In this document: positions 1 through 5,711 of the stretch, piece by piece | Position numbering within the stretch: position 1 is the stretch's first letter | Layout of the letters: each line of letters opens with the position of its first letter | Source of the DNA: an uncultured Terrimonas sp. | GTDB lineage: Bacteria; Bacteroidota; Bacteroidia; Chitinophagales; Chitinophagaceae | NCBI GenBank assembly: GCA_946886925.1 | Contig: CAMPJQ010000207.1 | Coordinates: forward strand, 1 to 5,711 | Direction of reading: 5' to 3' | DNA: 5,711 nucleotides | Notes under the pieces: generated by a model | Told to the model about the DNA's origin: nothing | The model's input: only the letters and a program-made list of their open reading frames with translations | Databases searched by the model: none | Made by a program: the position numbers and the translations under genes

Positions 1-1
1 T

Positions 2-1333
2 ACAAGCACATCCCATTTTCTATCTGCCAACAGGCTCACCATTAAAGGTATTATCGTAGCCTGTTTGATACTCATTATGCTTATACCTGCTGTATTTATC
101 ATGAACCTCGTGAGCGAGAGAGCCGATCGCCAGGAAACCGTTGCCAAAGAAGTAAGTTCTAAATGGGCAACGCAACAAACAGTTACCGGCCCGATACTGG
201 TAATACCTTACAGGGAAAGCGTTCAATCGGAAGATGGAAAAACAACAGTGTATAAAAAATATGCTTACTTTTTACCCGACCAGCTAAAGATAAACGGCCT
301 ATTGCAACCAGAGATAAGGCACAGAAGCATATACAATATAGTTGTATACCGGGCAGACATGCAGATAGAGGGCCATTTTGGTCCGCTACATACCGAAGAA
401 TTGCATATTGCAAAGGAGGATTTACAAATGCAGGAAGCATTTGTTTGCATCGGGTTGAGCGATTTCAGAGGCATTGAAGACCAGTTAAGTCTTGTATGGA
501 ATGACAGCAGCCATATTTTTAATGCAGGCATGCCGGATGACCGCATCATAAAAAACGGGTTAAACACTCCTGTTGCACTGAATTATGATGACCTCACAAA
601 ATCAAATACTTTTAAACTGCAATTGCATTTGCGTGGCTCTGAAAATTTGTCTTTCACCCCTGTGGGCAAAACTACAAATGTGAATATCGCTTCCACATGG
701 AGCAATCCTTCTTTTGATGGAAATTTTTTGCCTGTAAATACACCGCAAATAACCGAAAAGGGGTTTAACGCCGAATGGAAGGTGCAGCATTTAAACCGTA
801 ACTATCCCCAAAGCTGGAAGGACAGCAATTATGATATAGCAGATTCGCGGTTTGGCATTACACTTTTGCAACCGGTTGATTCTTATTCAAAGACAATGCG
901 CTCCGTTAAATATGCCATACTTTTTATCGCACTCACCTTTGGACTGTATTTTTTTCTTGAAATATTGCAAAAAAGAACTGTCCATCCCATTCAGTATGTG
1001 CTGGTAGGACTGGCATTAAGTATTTTCTATACCTTATTACTATCCATATCCGAATACATCCGGTTTAATATAGCATACAGCATAGCGGCTGCAGCAACGG
1101 TGGCACTCATTACCCTTTATACAAAAAGTATATTCCACAAATGGAAAATTGCGATGCTGTTTGGCGTTATGCTTGCTACGCTGTACACATTCATTTTTGT
1201 ATTGCTGCAACTCCAGGATGGGGCTTTGCTTTTTGGAAGCATTGGTTTATTTATAGTATTGGCTGTAGTAATGTACTATTCGCGAAAAATAAACTGGTAC
1301 GGGCAGGTTAATCAACCGGCACCTGTAAGTTAG
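2..1333 (+). CDS. creD: CreD-family inner-membrane protein, 5' end outside the window
   Basis: The frame is open from base 2 (first full codon ACA) to the TAG at 1331-1333, giving 443 residues. E. coli CreD is about 450, so only a few residues seem to be missing. The first ATG or TTG codons inside the window (65, 77) fall within the first membrane helix and are not credible starts. Residues about 14-36 form a hydrophobic helix. It is followed by the family signature at residues 50-70 (EVSSKW, then TGPILVIPY). A long, mostly polar extracytoplasmic domain runs to about residue 300. Five hydrophobic segments follow, including the hallmark QYVLVGLALSIFYTLLLSISE at about 330-350, which closely matches CreD proteins. 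CreD is an inner-membrane protein; in Enterobacteria and relatives it belongs to the CreBC regulon and affects envelope integrity and beta-lactam response. Its biochemical activity is unknown. No CreB or CreC is visible here. Identification is confident; a physiological role in this organism is inference. Confidence 0.93.
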   Translation, partial: TSTSHFLSANRLTIKGIIVACLILIMLIPAVFIMNLVSERADRQETVAKEVSSKWATQQTVTGPILVIPYRESVQSEDGKTTVYKKYAYFLPDQLKINGLLQPEIRHRSIYNIVVYRADMQIEGHFGPLHTEELHIAKEDLQMQEAFVCIGLSDFRGIEDQLSLVWNDSSHIFNAGMPDDRIIKNGLNTPVALNYDDLTKSNTFKLQLHLRGSENLSFTPVGKTTNVNIASTWSNPSFDGNFLPVNTPQITEKGFNAEWKVQHLNRNYPQSWKDSNYDIADSRFGITLLQPVDSYSKTMRSVKYAILFIALTFGLYFFLEILQKRTVHPIQYVLVGLALSIFYTLLLSISEYIRFNIAYSIAAAATVALITLYTKSIFHKWKIAMLFGVMLATLYTFIFVLLQLQDGALLFGSIGLFIVLAVVMYYSRKINWYGQVNQPAPVS

Positions 1334-1419
1334 CGGGCAGTAAAACCCTGTTAGCCTGTGAAAAACACCTTTGGCAATTGCAACGTTTCATTTTAACTCA
1401 CTGTCATGAAGTAAAAAAA

Positions 1420-1782
1420 ATGAAAAAGAATCTATCATTTACTTTTATCGTTTTTTTACTATCGCTTATTGCCTGCACAAAGAACTCATCAAATACCGAC
1501 AAAGTTTTTATAAGAGTAGAAAATGCAACAACAGAAAATTTTCACAGCTTTACATTGCAGGCAAGTGAGTTTGGTGGTATCGCCAGTGGCGATACAAGTA
1601 AGTACCGAATTTTCAATAATATTTTGCCCTTTCCTTTTGCAAATTTAATTACTATCAATAATCAAACCCCATATATCGTGGATATAGTTCCCACCCCATA
1701 CATGAAGAACGGGAGCTATCTCATGAAAGTGATAGATGATACATTACCCTATCGTTACCGGGCAAGTTTTATTAACGAATAG
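1420..1782 (+). CDS. Small lipoprotein of unknown function
   Basis: This reads as a 120-residue protein from the ATG at 1420. The frame extends 14 codons upstream to 1378 with a non-ATG start, but 1420 is preferred because it places MKKN directly before a hydrophobic core and the A-rich run GTAAAAAAA lies just upstream, as is common in Bacteroidota leaders. Residues 5-18 are the signal-peptide core, ending in the lipobox LIAC with the lipidated cysteine at residue 19. The residues after Cys (TKNSSN) lack Asp at +2 and lack an acidic surface-export-like patch, so I infer an outer-membrane lipoprotein facing the periplasm. The mature part (about 100 residues) begins KVFIRVENAT and looks beta-rich. 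It resembles small Bacteroidota lipoproteins with a 'VRVxNAS...F...SGxTSxYxxF' pattern, recalled rather than searched. It starts 86 bp after creD and could be cotranscribed. Function not recognised. Confidence 0.8.
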   Translation: MKKNLSFTFIVFLLSLIACTKNSSNTDKVFIRVENATTENFHSFTLQASEFGGIASGDTSKYRIFNNILPFPFANLITINNQTPYIVDIVPTPYMKNGSYLMKVIDDTLPYRYRASFINE

Positions 1783-1809
1783 ATTTGTGCATACTCCAAC
1801 TCTTCGTTA

Positions 1810-1899
1810 AATGTATTGCCAACTTCTATTCCCGAAGCCGAATTGCTCAGTGATTTTTTTGTGAACATCGAGACCAACAAAAAAGGTTGATCTGTGAAA
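1810..1899 (-). pseudogene. Possible N-terminal remnant of an IS110-type transposase
   Basis: On the minus strand, bases 1899 to 1810 read 30 codons between stops (TGA at 1900-1902, TAA at 1807-1809). The stretch at 1887-1855 translates as TFFVGLDVHKK, the typical opening of IS110-family DEDD transposases, in which the Asp of 'GLDVHK' or 'GIDVSK' is the first catalytic acidic residue. After HKK the reading diverges from the family (ITEQFGFGNRSWQYI) and stops. There is no start codon in this frame, no downstream transposase sequence and no second terminus, so nothing functional is encoded. It could be a decayed IS relic or a chance match in 11 codons; the region also reads open on the opposite strand, which weakens the case. 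Confidence 0.3.
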
Positions 1900-1908
1900 T
1901 CATTCACA

Positions 1909-1938
1909 TTGATTTGCCTGAAAATCCGTGTACATTTA
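1909..1938 (+). promoter_or_regulatory. Weak candidate Bacteroidota promoter for the lipid kinase gene
   Basis: Bacteroidota primary-sigma promoters follow TTG/TTTG near -33 and TAnnTTTG near -7, separated by about 19-21 bp. Here TTG at 1909-1911 is followed after 19 bp by TACATTTA at 1931-1938, one mismatch from the -7 consensus. This lies 34 bp before the ATG at 1973. A second imperfect -7 candidate, TACTTGTG at 1942-1949, overlaps the downstream side. The match is short and the background AT-rich, so this is only a plausible placement. Confidence 0.27.
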
Positions 1939-1944
1939 GTGTAC
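1930..1944. promoter_or_regulatory. 15-bp palindrome GTACA-N5-TGTAC, possible operator
   Basis: GTACA at 1930-1934 and TGTAC at 1940-1944 form a perfect 5-bp inverted repeat around TTTAG. The same bases also contain two direct copies of GTGTAC (1928-1933 and 1939-1944). The site overlaps the candidate -7 element upstream of the lipid kinase gene, a position suited to a repressor dimer. No regulator is encoded in the window, and a 5-bp arm can arise by chance. Confidence 0.22.
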
Positions 1945-1972
1945 TTGTGGTTAAAAAAAGTAAATACAGATC

Positions 1973-2323
1973 ATGAAATTCATTCAGTCTCTGCAATTTG
2001 CCTTAAAGGGTATCAATACTTTTTTCCGGTACGAAACAAACGGGCAGATCCAATTTGGCGCCGCAGTAATAGTGATAATCCTGGGATGGGTTTTTCAAAT
2101 TGATGCTATGGAATGGATGGTTATTTTGCTATGCATAACAGCGGTATTAACGCTTGAAATGATAAACACTGCTATAGAAAAATTATGCGATGTAGTGCAT
2201 CCCGGTTATCATCCGCAAATTAAAGTTATAAAAGATATAGCTGCCGGGGCAGTATTATTGGCTGCTGTTGGAAGTGTCATTGCCGGCGCCATTATTTTTT
2301 TGCCAAAAATAATAGCGCTTTAA
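1973..2323 (+). CDS. dgkA: DgkA-family lipid kinase (diacylglycerol/undecaprenol kinase)
   Basis: This is a 116-residue integral membrane kinase, normal length for the DgkA family, which works as a homotrimer in the inner membrane and phosphorylates diacylglycerol or undecaprenol with ATP. The family signature ExxN[ST]AxExxxD is present as EMINTAIEKLCD at residues 62-73. By alignment with E. coli DgkA, Glu62, Asn65, Glu69 and Asp73 match the active-site residues E69, N72, E76 and D80, and Lys87-Asp88 in IKDIAAGAVLLAA match K94-D95. Glu21 in RYETNGQIQ fits the N-terminal ATP-site glutamate. Hydrophobic helices lie at about 29-43, 47-70 and 89-110. The YHP...KDIAAGAVLLAA...IIFLPKI pattern is closest to Gram-positive undecaprenol kinases, so a role in recycling undecaprenol to its phosphate for wall or glycan synthesis is my preferred inference over diacylglycerol recycling. 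The ATG at 1973 puts FALKGI at the expected N-terminal position; no clear Shine-Dalgarno sequence is visible, as usual in this phylum. Confidence 0.93.
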   Translation: MKFIQSLQFALKGINTFFRYETNGQIQFGAAVIVIILGWVFQIDAMEWMVILLCITAVLTLEMINTAIEKLCDVVHPGYHPQIKVIKDIAAGAVLLAAVGSVIAGAIIFLPKIIAL

Positions 2324-2354
2324 AAACCCGGGGCTGTTTCAAAAGGGCCGGTTT
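2324..2354. terminator. Imperfect hairpin just after the lipid kinase gene, possible weak terminator
   Basis: Immediately after the TAA at 2321-2323, AAACC (2324-2328) can pair with GGTTT (2350-2354). After a bulged C, GG (2330-2331) can pair with CC (2348-2349). No T-run follows, so intrinsic termination is uncertain. The inner sequence GGGGCTGTTTCAAAAG (2330-2345) also resembles insertion-sequence ends I recall from Bacteroidota, so the hairpin may be incidental to a mobile-element scar. Confidence 0.25.
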
Positions 2355-2386
2355 AGAAGATATGCTACTAAGACAGAAAGTTCTGG

Positions 2387-2430
2387 TCTTCAGGTTTTAT
2401 TTTCTTCGTGCCTTTGTGGCAAAATGAGTC
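2387..2430. repeat. Dispersed intergenic repeat-like segment
   Basis: The stretch including TTCGTGCCTTTGTGGCAA (2406-2423) matches a type of intergenic sequence I recall recurring across Chitinophagaceae and related genomes, often as variants of 'CTTAGTG...CCTTTGTGG'. It occurs once in this window, so the repeat status rests on recall and not on copies seen here. The minus-strand reading frame across 2368-2583 has low-complexity, non-protein-like composition and is not called as a gene. Confidence 0.35.
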
Positions 2431-2512
2431 GCGCCGGGTCTTCATCAAAAGCCTTTGTAGAAGGTCATGAGAACCCCTGCGCTGTACGAAGGCAAACGAA
2501 TTGTTGGTGAGA

Positions 2513-2539
2513 GTCCGCCCGGTTGAACACCGTTCGGAC
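2513..2539. other. Two-step hairpin in the convergent intergenic region
   Basis: GTCCG (2513-2517) pairs with CGGAC (2535-2539). Inside it, after a CC/TT internal mismatch, CGGT (2520-2523) pairs with ACCG (2529-2532) around the loop TGAAC. This makes a 27-nt stem-loop with nine base pairs, G+C-rich compared with its surroundings. It has no trailing T-run in either direction, so it is not a standard intrinsic terminator. It may belong to a longer structured element covering about 2461-2560, possibly a repeated element or a fragment of a structured RNA; I cannot assign a family. Confidence 0.35.
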
Positions 2540-2585
2540 GGGGTGAAAGGAAAGAAGTGAAAGACAATGACTACCACCACCAACT

Positions 2586-2603
2586 ACTTACCACTTACCA
2601 CTT
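2586..2603. repeat. 7-bp tandem repeat, ACTTACC x 2.6
   Basis: ACTTACC occurs at 2586-2592 and 2593-2599, followed by ACTT at 2600-2603. It is preceded by a degenerate ACCACC-rich stretch (about 2572-2581). It lies directly beyond the stop codon of the large minus-strand gene (TAA read at 2607-2605), that is, in its 3' untranslated region. The tract is low-complexity and probably prone to slippage. No function is evident. Confidence 0.5.
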
Positions 2604-2604
2604 T

Positions 2605-5600
2605 TTAAAAATCCAGTCCCAAAGAAAAATACCACGTCGGTTTGCCGTTAAAGAAACCGGTCATAGGCCAGCCGGCATCCACCCTTAAAAAGTAGCCCAG
2701 CAGGGTACTTCTCACGCCAAAACCATATCCACCTACAAAAGGACCTACGCCGCCACTCTTAAAAGTTACCTGAACCGGGGGAAAACCATAAGTTGCCGAC
2801 GGCCGGCCAATTTTGTCGTAAGCGCCGTTCCAGGCGGTTCCCAGGTCAATGAATTGAACCAACTGGAAGTTCCTTAAGAAAGCATTGTTTATGGGACGGC
2901 TTAGTAAAGTGGTAAAAACAGGCAGCCTGAATTCGCTGTTGATGACCACCGCGTTATTGCCATTGGCAGCATTTTGCCTGTACCCCCGGAGGTTAACCGC
3001 CAGCGACTGGTAAGCATACGATTGATCCGGCGCCGGCTGATTGGCATTATTGAACTTGGGAGAAATCCAGCTATCGGTACCACCCAGGTAATACAATATC
3101 TTCTGGCTGCCCCATGAAATATCCACAGCACCGCGCCCTGCCCATATAAAATTGCGGTAAATAGGATAGTAATAACGTATATCCGTACCTACATTAAAAG
3201 TAAATTTCCCTTGTTTTTCTTTTGTAAGATCAGTATTAATGTCGGTATAGATTTTATACCGCAACCCGTTCCAGATATTTAATGCGGGGTTGATGCTGTT
3301 ATCGTGTACATATTCAAAATGAGTAAGTATCGAATTTTTTACTGTATCCTTAATCGCTAATGCGGGAGGATAGTTAACATTGGTTCTGATCGCCACCCTA
3401 TCGGTACGCAAAGCTACATTTGCACGAAGGCTTCTTACTTTATCCCAGGGATAAGAAACATTCACCTGGTAAATATTGGAATACAATTTATTCTCTAAAG
3501 CGCTCAGGGGGAAATCGTCTGCCTTATAAAAGGGGAAATTGGTTACCGTGGAACGATAGTAGGTAAGTCCCCAGTCTAATCGTTTGCGCATGTTATAAAA
3601 ACTAAACAGCACATCTTTATCATCAAGATTAAGCCCCAAACGAAACCCGCCTATGAATTTGATATCTTCAAAAAGATCAGAAACTCCAATTCTTACTATG
3701 CCATTTAAATTAGAGCTTCCGTTAGTAAGATAGATAGGACCTCCGCCACCGCCATAAGGTTGCCAGCGCGTCATTAATACGGAATTATTAAATCCCGAAA
3801 CGGAATATTCCGTTGCAAACTTCAACCTGTAATCGTATAGTTTGGCCTGCGAAAGCACCGTTTCATCTACGGGCTGATTGTTTACATCCATTACACGGCC
3901 TTCAACCGCACTGTCCTTTTTCTCATCTTCAAATTCACTTTGAAAAATATCGCCCTCGCCCGGGATGCTGTCAACCGGCTGATAAATGGTAGCTGCACCC
4001 TTCACAATCTTATCGTCCTCTATTACCTTCTTCATGTATTCTGTTGGCCGCACATTAATATTCCGTCTTTTCAGGGCATCCTCATTTACCTTAAGTTTAT
4101 ATAACATTTTAAGATCACCTTCCTGCCGCACTTCCGATACCTGTCCGCCATCGCCCGCAATCCTGGTTTCCTGTAGTCCGCTCTGGTAATTGGTTATAGG
4201 GAAGGCATAGGCCGAATCGGTGGTAACCGCCATATAGCCTATAGAATCGGGCTCATTTTTGTTCCAAACCTGCAGTATGGAATCTAAATCGGCGGTTGTG
4301 GGATTGCGCAACAATTCATCTCCAACCCGGTAAATCGTATCCACGCCTGCTTTGCGGGTGGTAAAAAATCCCGCATACCGGTTGGCAATTCCCATTTCAT
4401 CATTTACAAATGTAAAATGGTTGGTATTATACTGCATAGGGTAGCGCGCATTACCATATTTTACATGGGTAAGCTGCGAAACCTGCCTGAACTCACTCCG
4501 GTTCCAGTTGTCAACTAAAAATATATTGTATTGATTATTGGATGGCAAAGCGGTATCACTGTTAACAGCATTACCCGATGGACGGTTGGAAGAAAATATG
4601 ATACCTGTTCTGTTGGGGAATGCCACAAAAGAAGGATCAAGATCATCATACACATCATTGGTAATTTGCTCCAGTGTTTGTTCCTTTATTTTGTACACAA
4701 AAATATCGGAATAGCCATTTTTTACGGCACTGAACAAAAGTGTATTCTCATCAAGCATGTATTTTACATCGGTTACCTGATCAAATTCTTCAGGCAGTTC
4801 CTGCTTAAATGTTTTGAGCCGTGTTACCAGATCAAAAACAAACATGCGTAGCTTGTTCTTTTCCATATACACCACTACCAGCTTTGAACCTTTAGGATCC
4901 CATGCCAGTTGCGGGTAATTGGGATTGATCTCATTTTGATTATCAAGTACCCCCGATTTCAATAAAACTTTCCTTTTAAACCCAAAATCTTCAAGCTCAA
5001 TACGGTAAATGCCTTTTTTGAACCGCACCACGGCATAAGTACTGTTGCGGGGATTGGGATTGGCCTGAAAGCGATAATAATCTAAGTTCTTGTTCACTTC
5101 CTCCAAAGCTACTACGCTGCCCTTGGGGGCATTGCGTCTTCCTCTCAGATCTTTATAGTATTTATCGGCCTCTTTTTCCATGAACTCATTCAATACCTCT
5201 TTGAACTTCTTCTTGGTAACCTTTAAGCTGGCCGAATTGAGGCTTTTGTATATCCTTGCCAGGTAAAGAAAATAGGTAACATTGTCTTTCCTGTAATTGT
5301 CTGCAATAAAGCGCCAGAAGGCATGACCCGCCAATTCGGGCTTATCAAATGCAAATTGGTAAAAGGTTCTGTAATCACCCGAAAGCAGGGCTGATTTTAA
5401 TTTATCATCCAAAGCCGGGCTCCAGTTTTCTGCAGCATACATGATGTAGCCTTCGGTTAGCCATTTAGGTAAGTCAAGCAGCGCCTGGTTACTGGCGAAT
5501 TCACCCAGATCATCGCCAAACAATAAATTCTCCAGTAAAATTTTAGCGATTCCCTGCCTGATCTGTTTTTTTAAGTTTTCATGATCGCCATTAAAATATA

Positions 5601-5711
5601 CGATCATTTTATTGTTCACAAACTTGGTAACGCCACCGGTATTTTGCCAGTCAATGCCCAAACCTATATTAGACTGCTCCAGTTCATTGAAGCTGTTATA
5701 CATTACAATAT
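2605..5711 (-). CDS. Peptidase-MA-like / TolB propeller / Omp85-like barrel protein, N-terminus outside the window
   Basis: The frame runs from the right edge to the TAA at 2607-2605. The first Met (5703) is preceded by in-frame codons for Ile-Val with no stop, and homologues I recall continue upstream (…VYNSxxDLxQSNIG…), so the true start and signal peptide lie outside. Numbering from that Met (1,032 residues): 1-190 is a peptidase-MA-like domain with LPKWLTEGYIMY at 78-89, but the expected HExxH is replaced by QGIAK at 50-54. Residues about 215-500 carry TolB/PD40-type propeller blades, for example YPQLAWDPKGSKLVVVY at 263-279 and LDPSFVAFPNRTGIIFSSNR at 355-374. Residues about 530-620 are a charged linker. 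Residues about 621-1032 form a beta-barrel with GGTDSWI (874-880) and LRGY (905-908), the latter matching the Omp85 loop-6 VRGF/Y motif, and end in Phe (SLGLDF) as an outer-membrane sorting signal. I infer an outer-membrane protein with a large periplasmic part. Its cargo or partner is unknown; such proteins are often annotated loosely as 'TolB'. It converges on the lipid kinase gene. Confidence 0.85.
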   Translation of the reverse strand, partial: IVMYNSFNELEQSNIGLGIDWQNTGGVTKFVNNKMIVYFNGDHENLKKQIRQGIAKILLENLLFGDDLGEFASNQALLDLPKWLTEGYIMYAAENWSPALDDKLKSALLSGDYRTFYQFAFDKPELAGHAFWRFIADNYRKDNVTYFLYLARIYKSLNSASLKVTKKKFKEVLNEFMEKEADKYYKDLRGRRNAPKGSVVALEEVNKNLDYYRFQANPNPRNSTYAVVRFKKGIYRIELEDFGFKRKVLLKSGVLDNQNEINPNYPQLAWDPKGSKLVVVYMEKNKLRMFVFDLVTRLKTFKQELPEEFDQVTDVKYMLDENTLLFSAVKNGYSDIFVYKIKEQTLEQITNDVYDDLDPSFVAFPNRTGIIFSSNRPSGNAVNSDTALPSNNQYNIFLVDNWNRSEFRQVSQLTHVKYGNARYPMQYNTNHFTFVNDEMGIANRYAGFFTTRKAGVDTIYRVGDELLRNPTTADLDSILQVWNKNEPDSIGYMAVTTDSAYAFPITNYQSGLQETRIAGDGGQVSEVRQEGDLKMLYKLKVNEDALKRRNINVRPTEYMKKVIEDDKIVKGAATIYQPVDSIPGEGDIFQSEFEDEKKDSAVEGRVMDVNNQPVDETVLSQAKLYDYRLKFATEYSVSGFNNSVLMTRWQPYGGGGGPIYLTNGSSNLNGIVRIGVSDLFEDIKFIGGFRLGLNLDDKDVLFSFYNMRKRLDWGLTYYRSTVTNFPFYKADDFPLSALENKLYSNIYQVNVSYPWDKVRSLRANVALRTDRVAIRTNVNYPPALAIKDTVKNSILTHFEYVHDNSINPALNIWNGLRYKIYTDINTDLTKEKQGKFTFNVGTDIRYYYPIYRNFIWAGRGAVDISWGSQKILYYLGGTDSWISPKFNNANQPAPDQSYAYQSLAVNLRGYRQNAANGNNAVVINSEFRLPVFTTLLSRPINNAFLRNFQLVQFIDLGTAWNGAYDKIGRPSATYGFPPVQVTFKSGGVGPFVGGYGFGVRSTLLGYFLRVDAGWPMTGFFNGKPTWYFSLGLDF

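Noticed and set aside
65..79. TTG at 65 or ATG at 77 as the start of creD
   Set aside because: Both lie inside the first transmembrane helix and the frame is open to the window edge with CreD-like sequence, so the gene begins upstream of the window.
1378..1419. Upstream extension of the lipoprotein by 14 codons
   Set aside because: It would put a charged, non-signal-like leader (QRFILTHCHEVKK) in front of an otherwise perfect lipoprotein signal peptide; the ATG at 1420 is the better start.
1894..2103. A 69-codon plus-strand open frame overlapping the start of the lipid kinase gene
   Set aside because: It overlaps the well-supported kinase frame and encodes nothing recognisable.
2368..2583. 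A 71-codon minus-strand open frame in the convergent intergenic region
   Set aside because: It crosses the repeat-like segment and the hairpin, has low-complexity composition (VVVV, CHKGTKK) and no recognisable domain; it is better explained as non-coding repeat DNA.
1..2604. A dedicated envelope-stress operon of creD, lipoprotein and lipid kinase genes
   Set aside because: The genes are co-directional and all envelope-related, but the 190-bp gap with its own promoter candidate and the lack of any visible regulator do not support a single functional unit.
4531..4851. A 106-codon plus-strand open frame inside the large minus-strand gene
   Set aside because: It lies wholly antisense to the propeller-coding region, shows no domain and has no promoter or start context; it is a shadow of the real gene.
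5699..5711. ATG at 5703 (minus strand) as the true start of the large gene
   Set aside because: An outer-membrane protein needs a signal peptide, none follows this Met, and the frame stays open to the window edge with plausible coding sequence.

Overview
The window looks like chromosomal DNA from a Bacteroidota bacterium, most likely of the Chitinophagaceae or a related group. The reasons are the moderate, roughly 40-45% G+C appearance, A-rich leaders in place of Shine-Dalgarno sequences, a short Bacteroidota-style lipoprotein, a TolB-propeller/outer-membrane-barrel protein of a type I know from this phylum, and intergenic repeat sequence that also looks typical of the phylum. The taxonomic call is from recall, not from a search.

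Layout. Bases 2-1333 (+) encode almost all of a CreD-family inner-membrane protein whose first few codons lie left of the window. Bases 1420-1782 (+) encode a 120-residue lipoprotein of unknown function. Bases 1783-1972 are non-coding: they hold what may be a short antisense remnant of an IS110-type transposase and a weak promoter candidate with a small palindrome. Bases 1973-2323 (+) encode a DgkA-family lipid kinase, closest in pattern to Gram-positive undecaprenol kinases. Bases 2324-2604 are a convergent intergenic region containing imperfect hairpins, a dispersed-repeat-like segment and a 7-bp tandem repeat. Bases 2605-5711 (-) encode a protein of more than 1,032 residues, cut at its N-terminus by the right edge of the window. 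It has an apparently inactive peptidase-MA-like domain, a TolB/PD40-type propeller and an Omp85/BamA-like C-terminal barrel.

How they fit together. All four genes are predicted to act in the cell envelope: inner-membrane CreD, a lipoprotein, an integral membrane lipid kinase and an outer-membrane barrel protein. The three plus-strand genes are co-directional, but the 190-bp gap before the kinase gene argues against one tight operon, and the large minus-strand gene is a separate convergent unit. I see no CRISPR array, tRNA, rRNA, intact mobile element or defence system, and nothing that convincingly forms a new multi-gene system. The most unusual points are the degraded zinc site and domain fusion of the large protein and the repeat-rich or remnant-like intergenic DNA.
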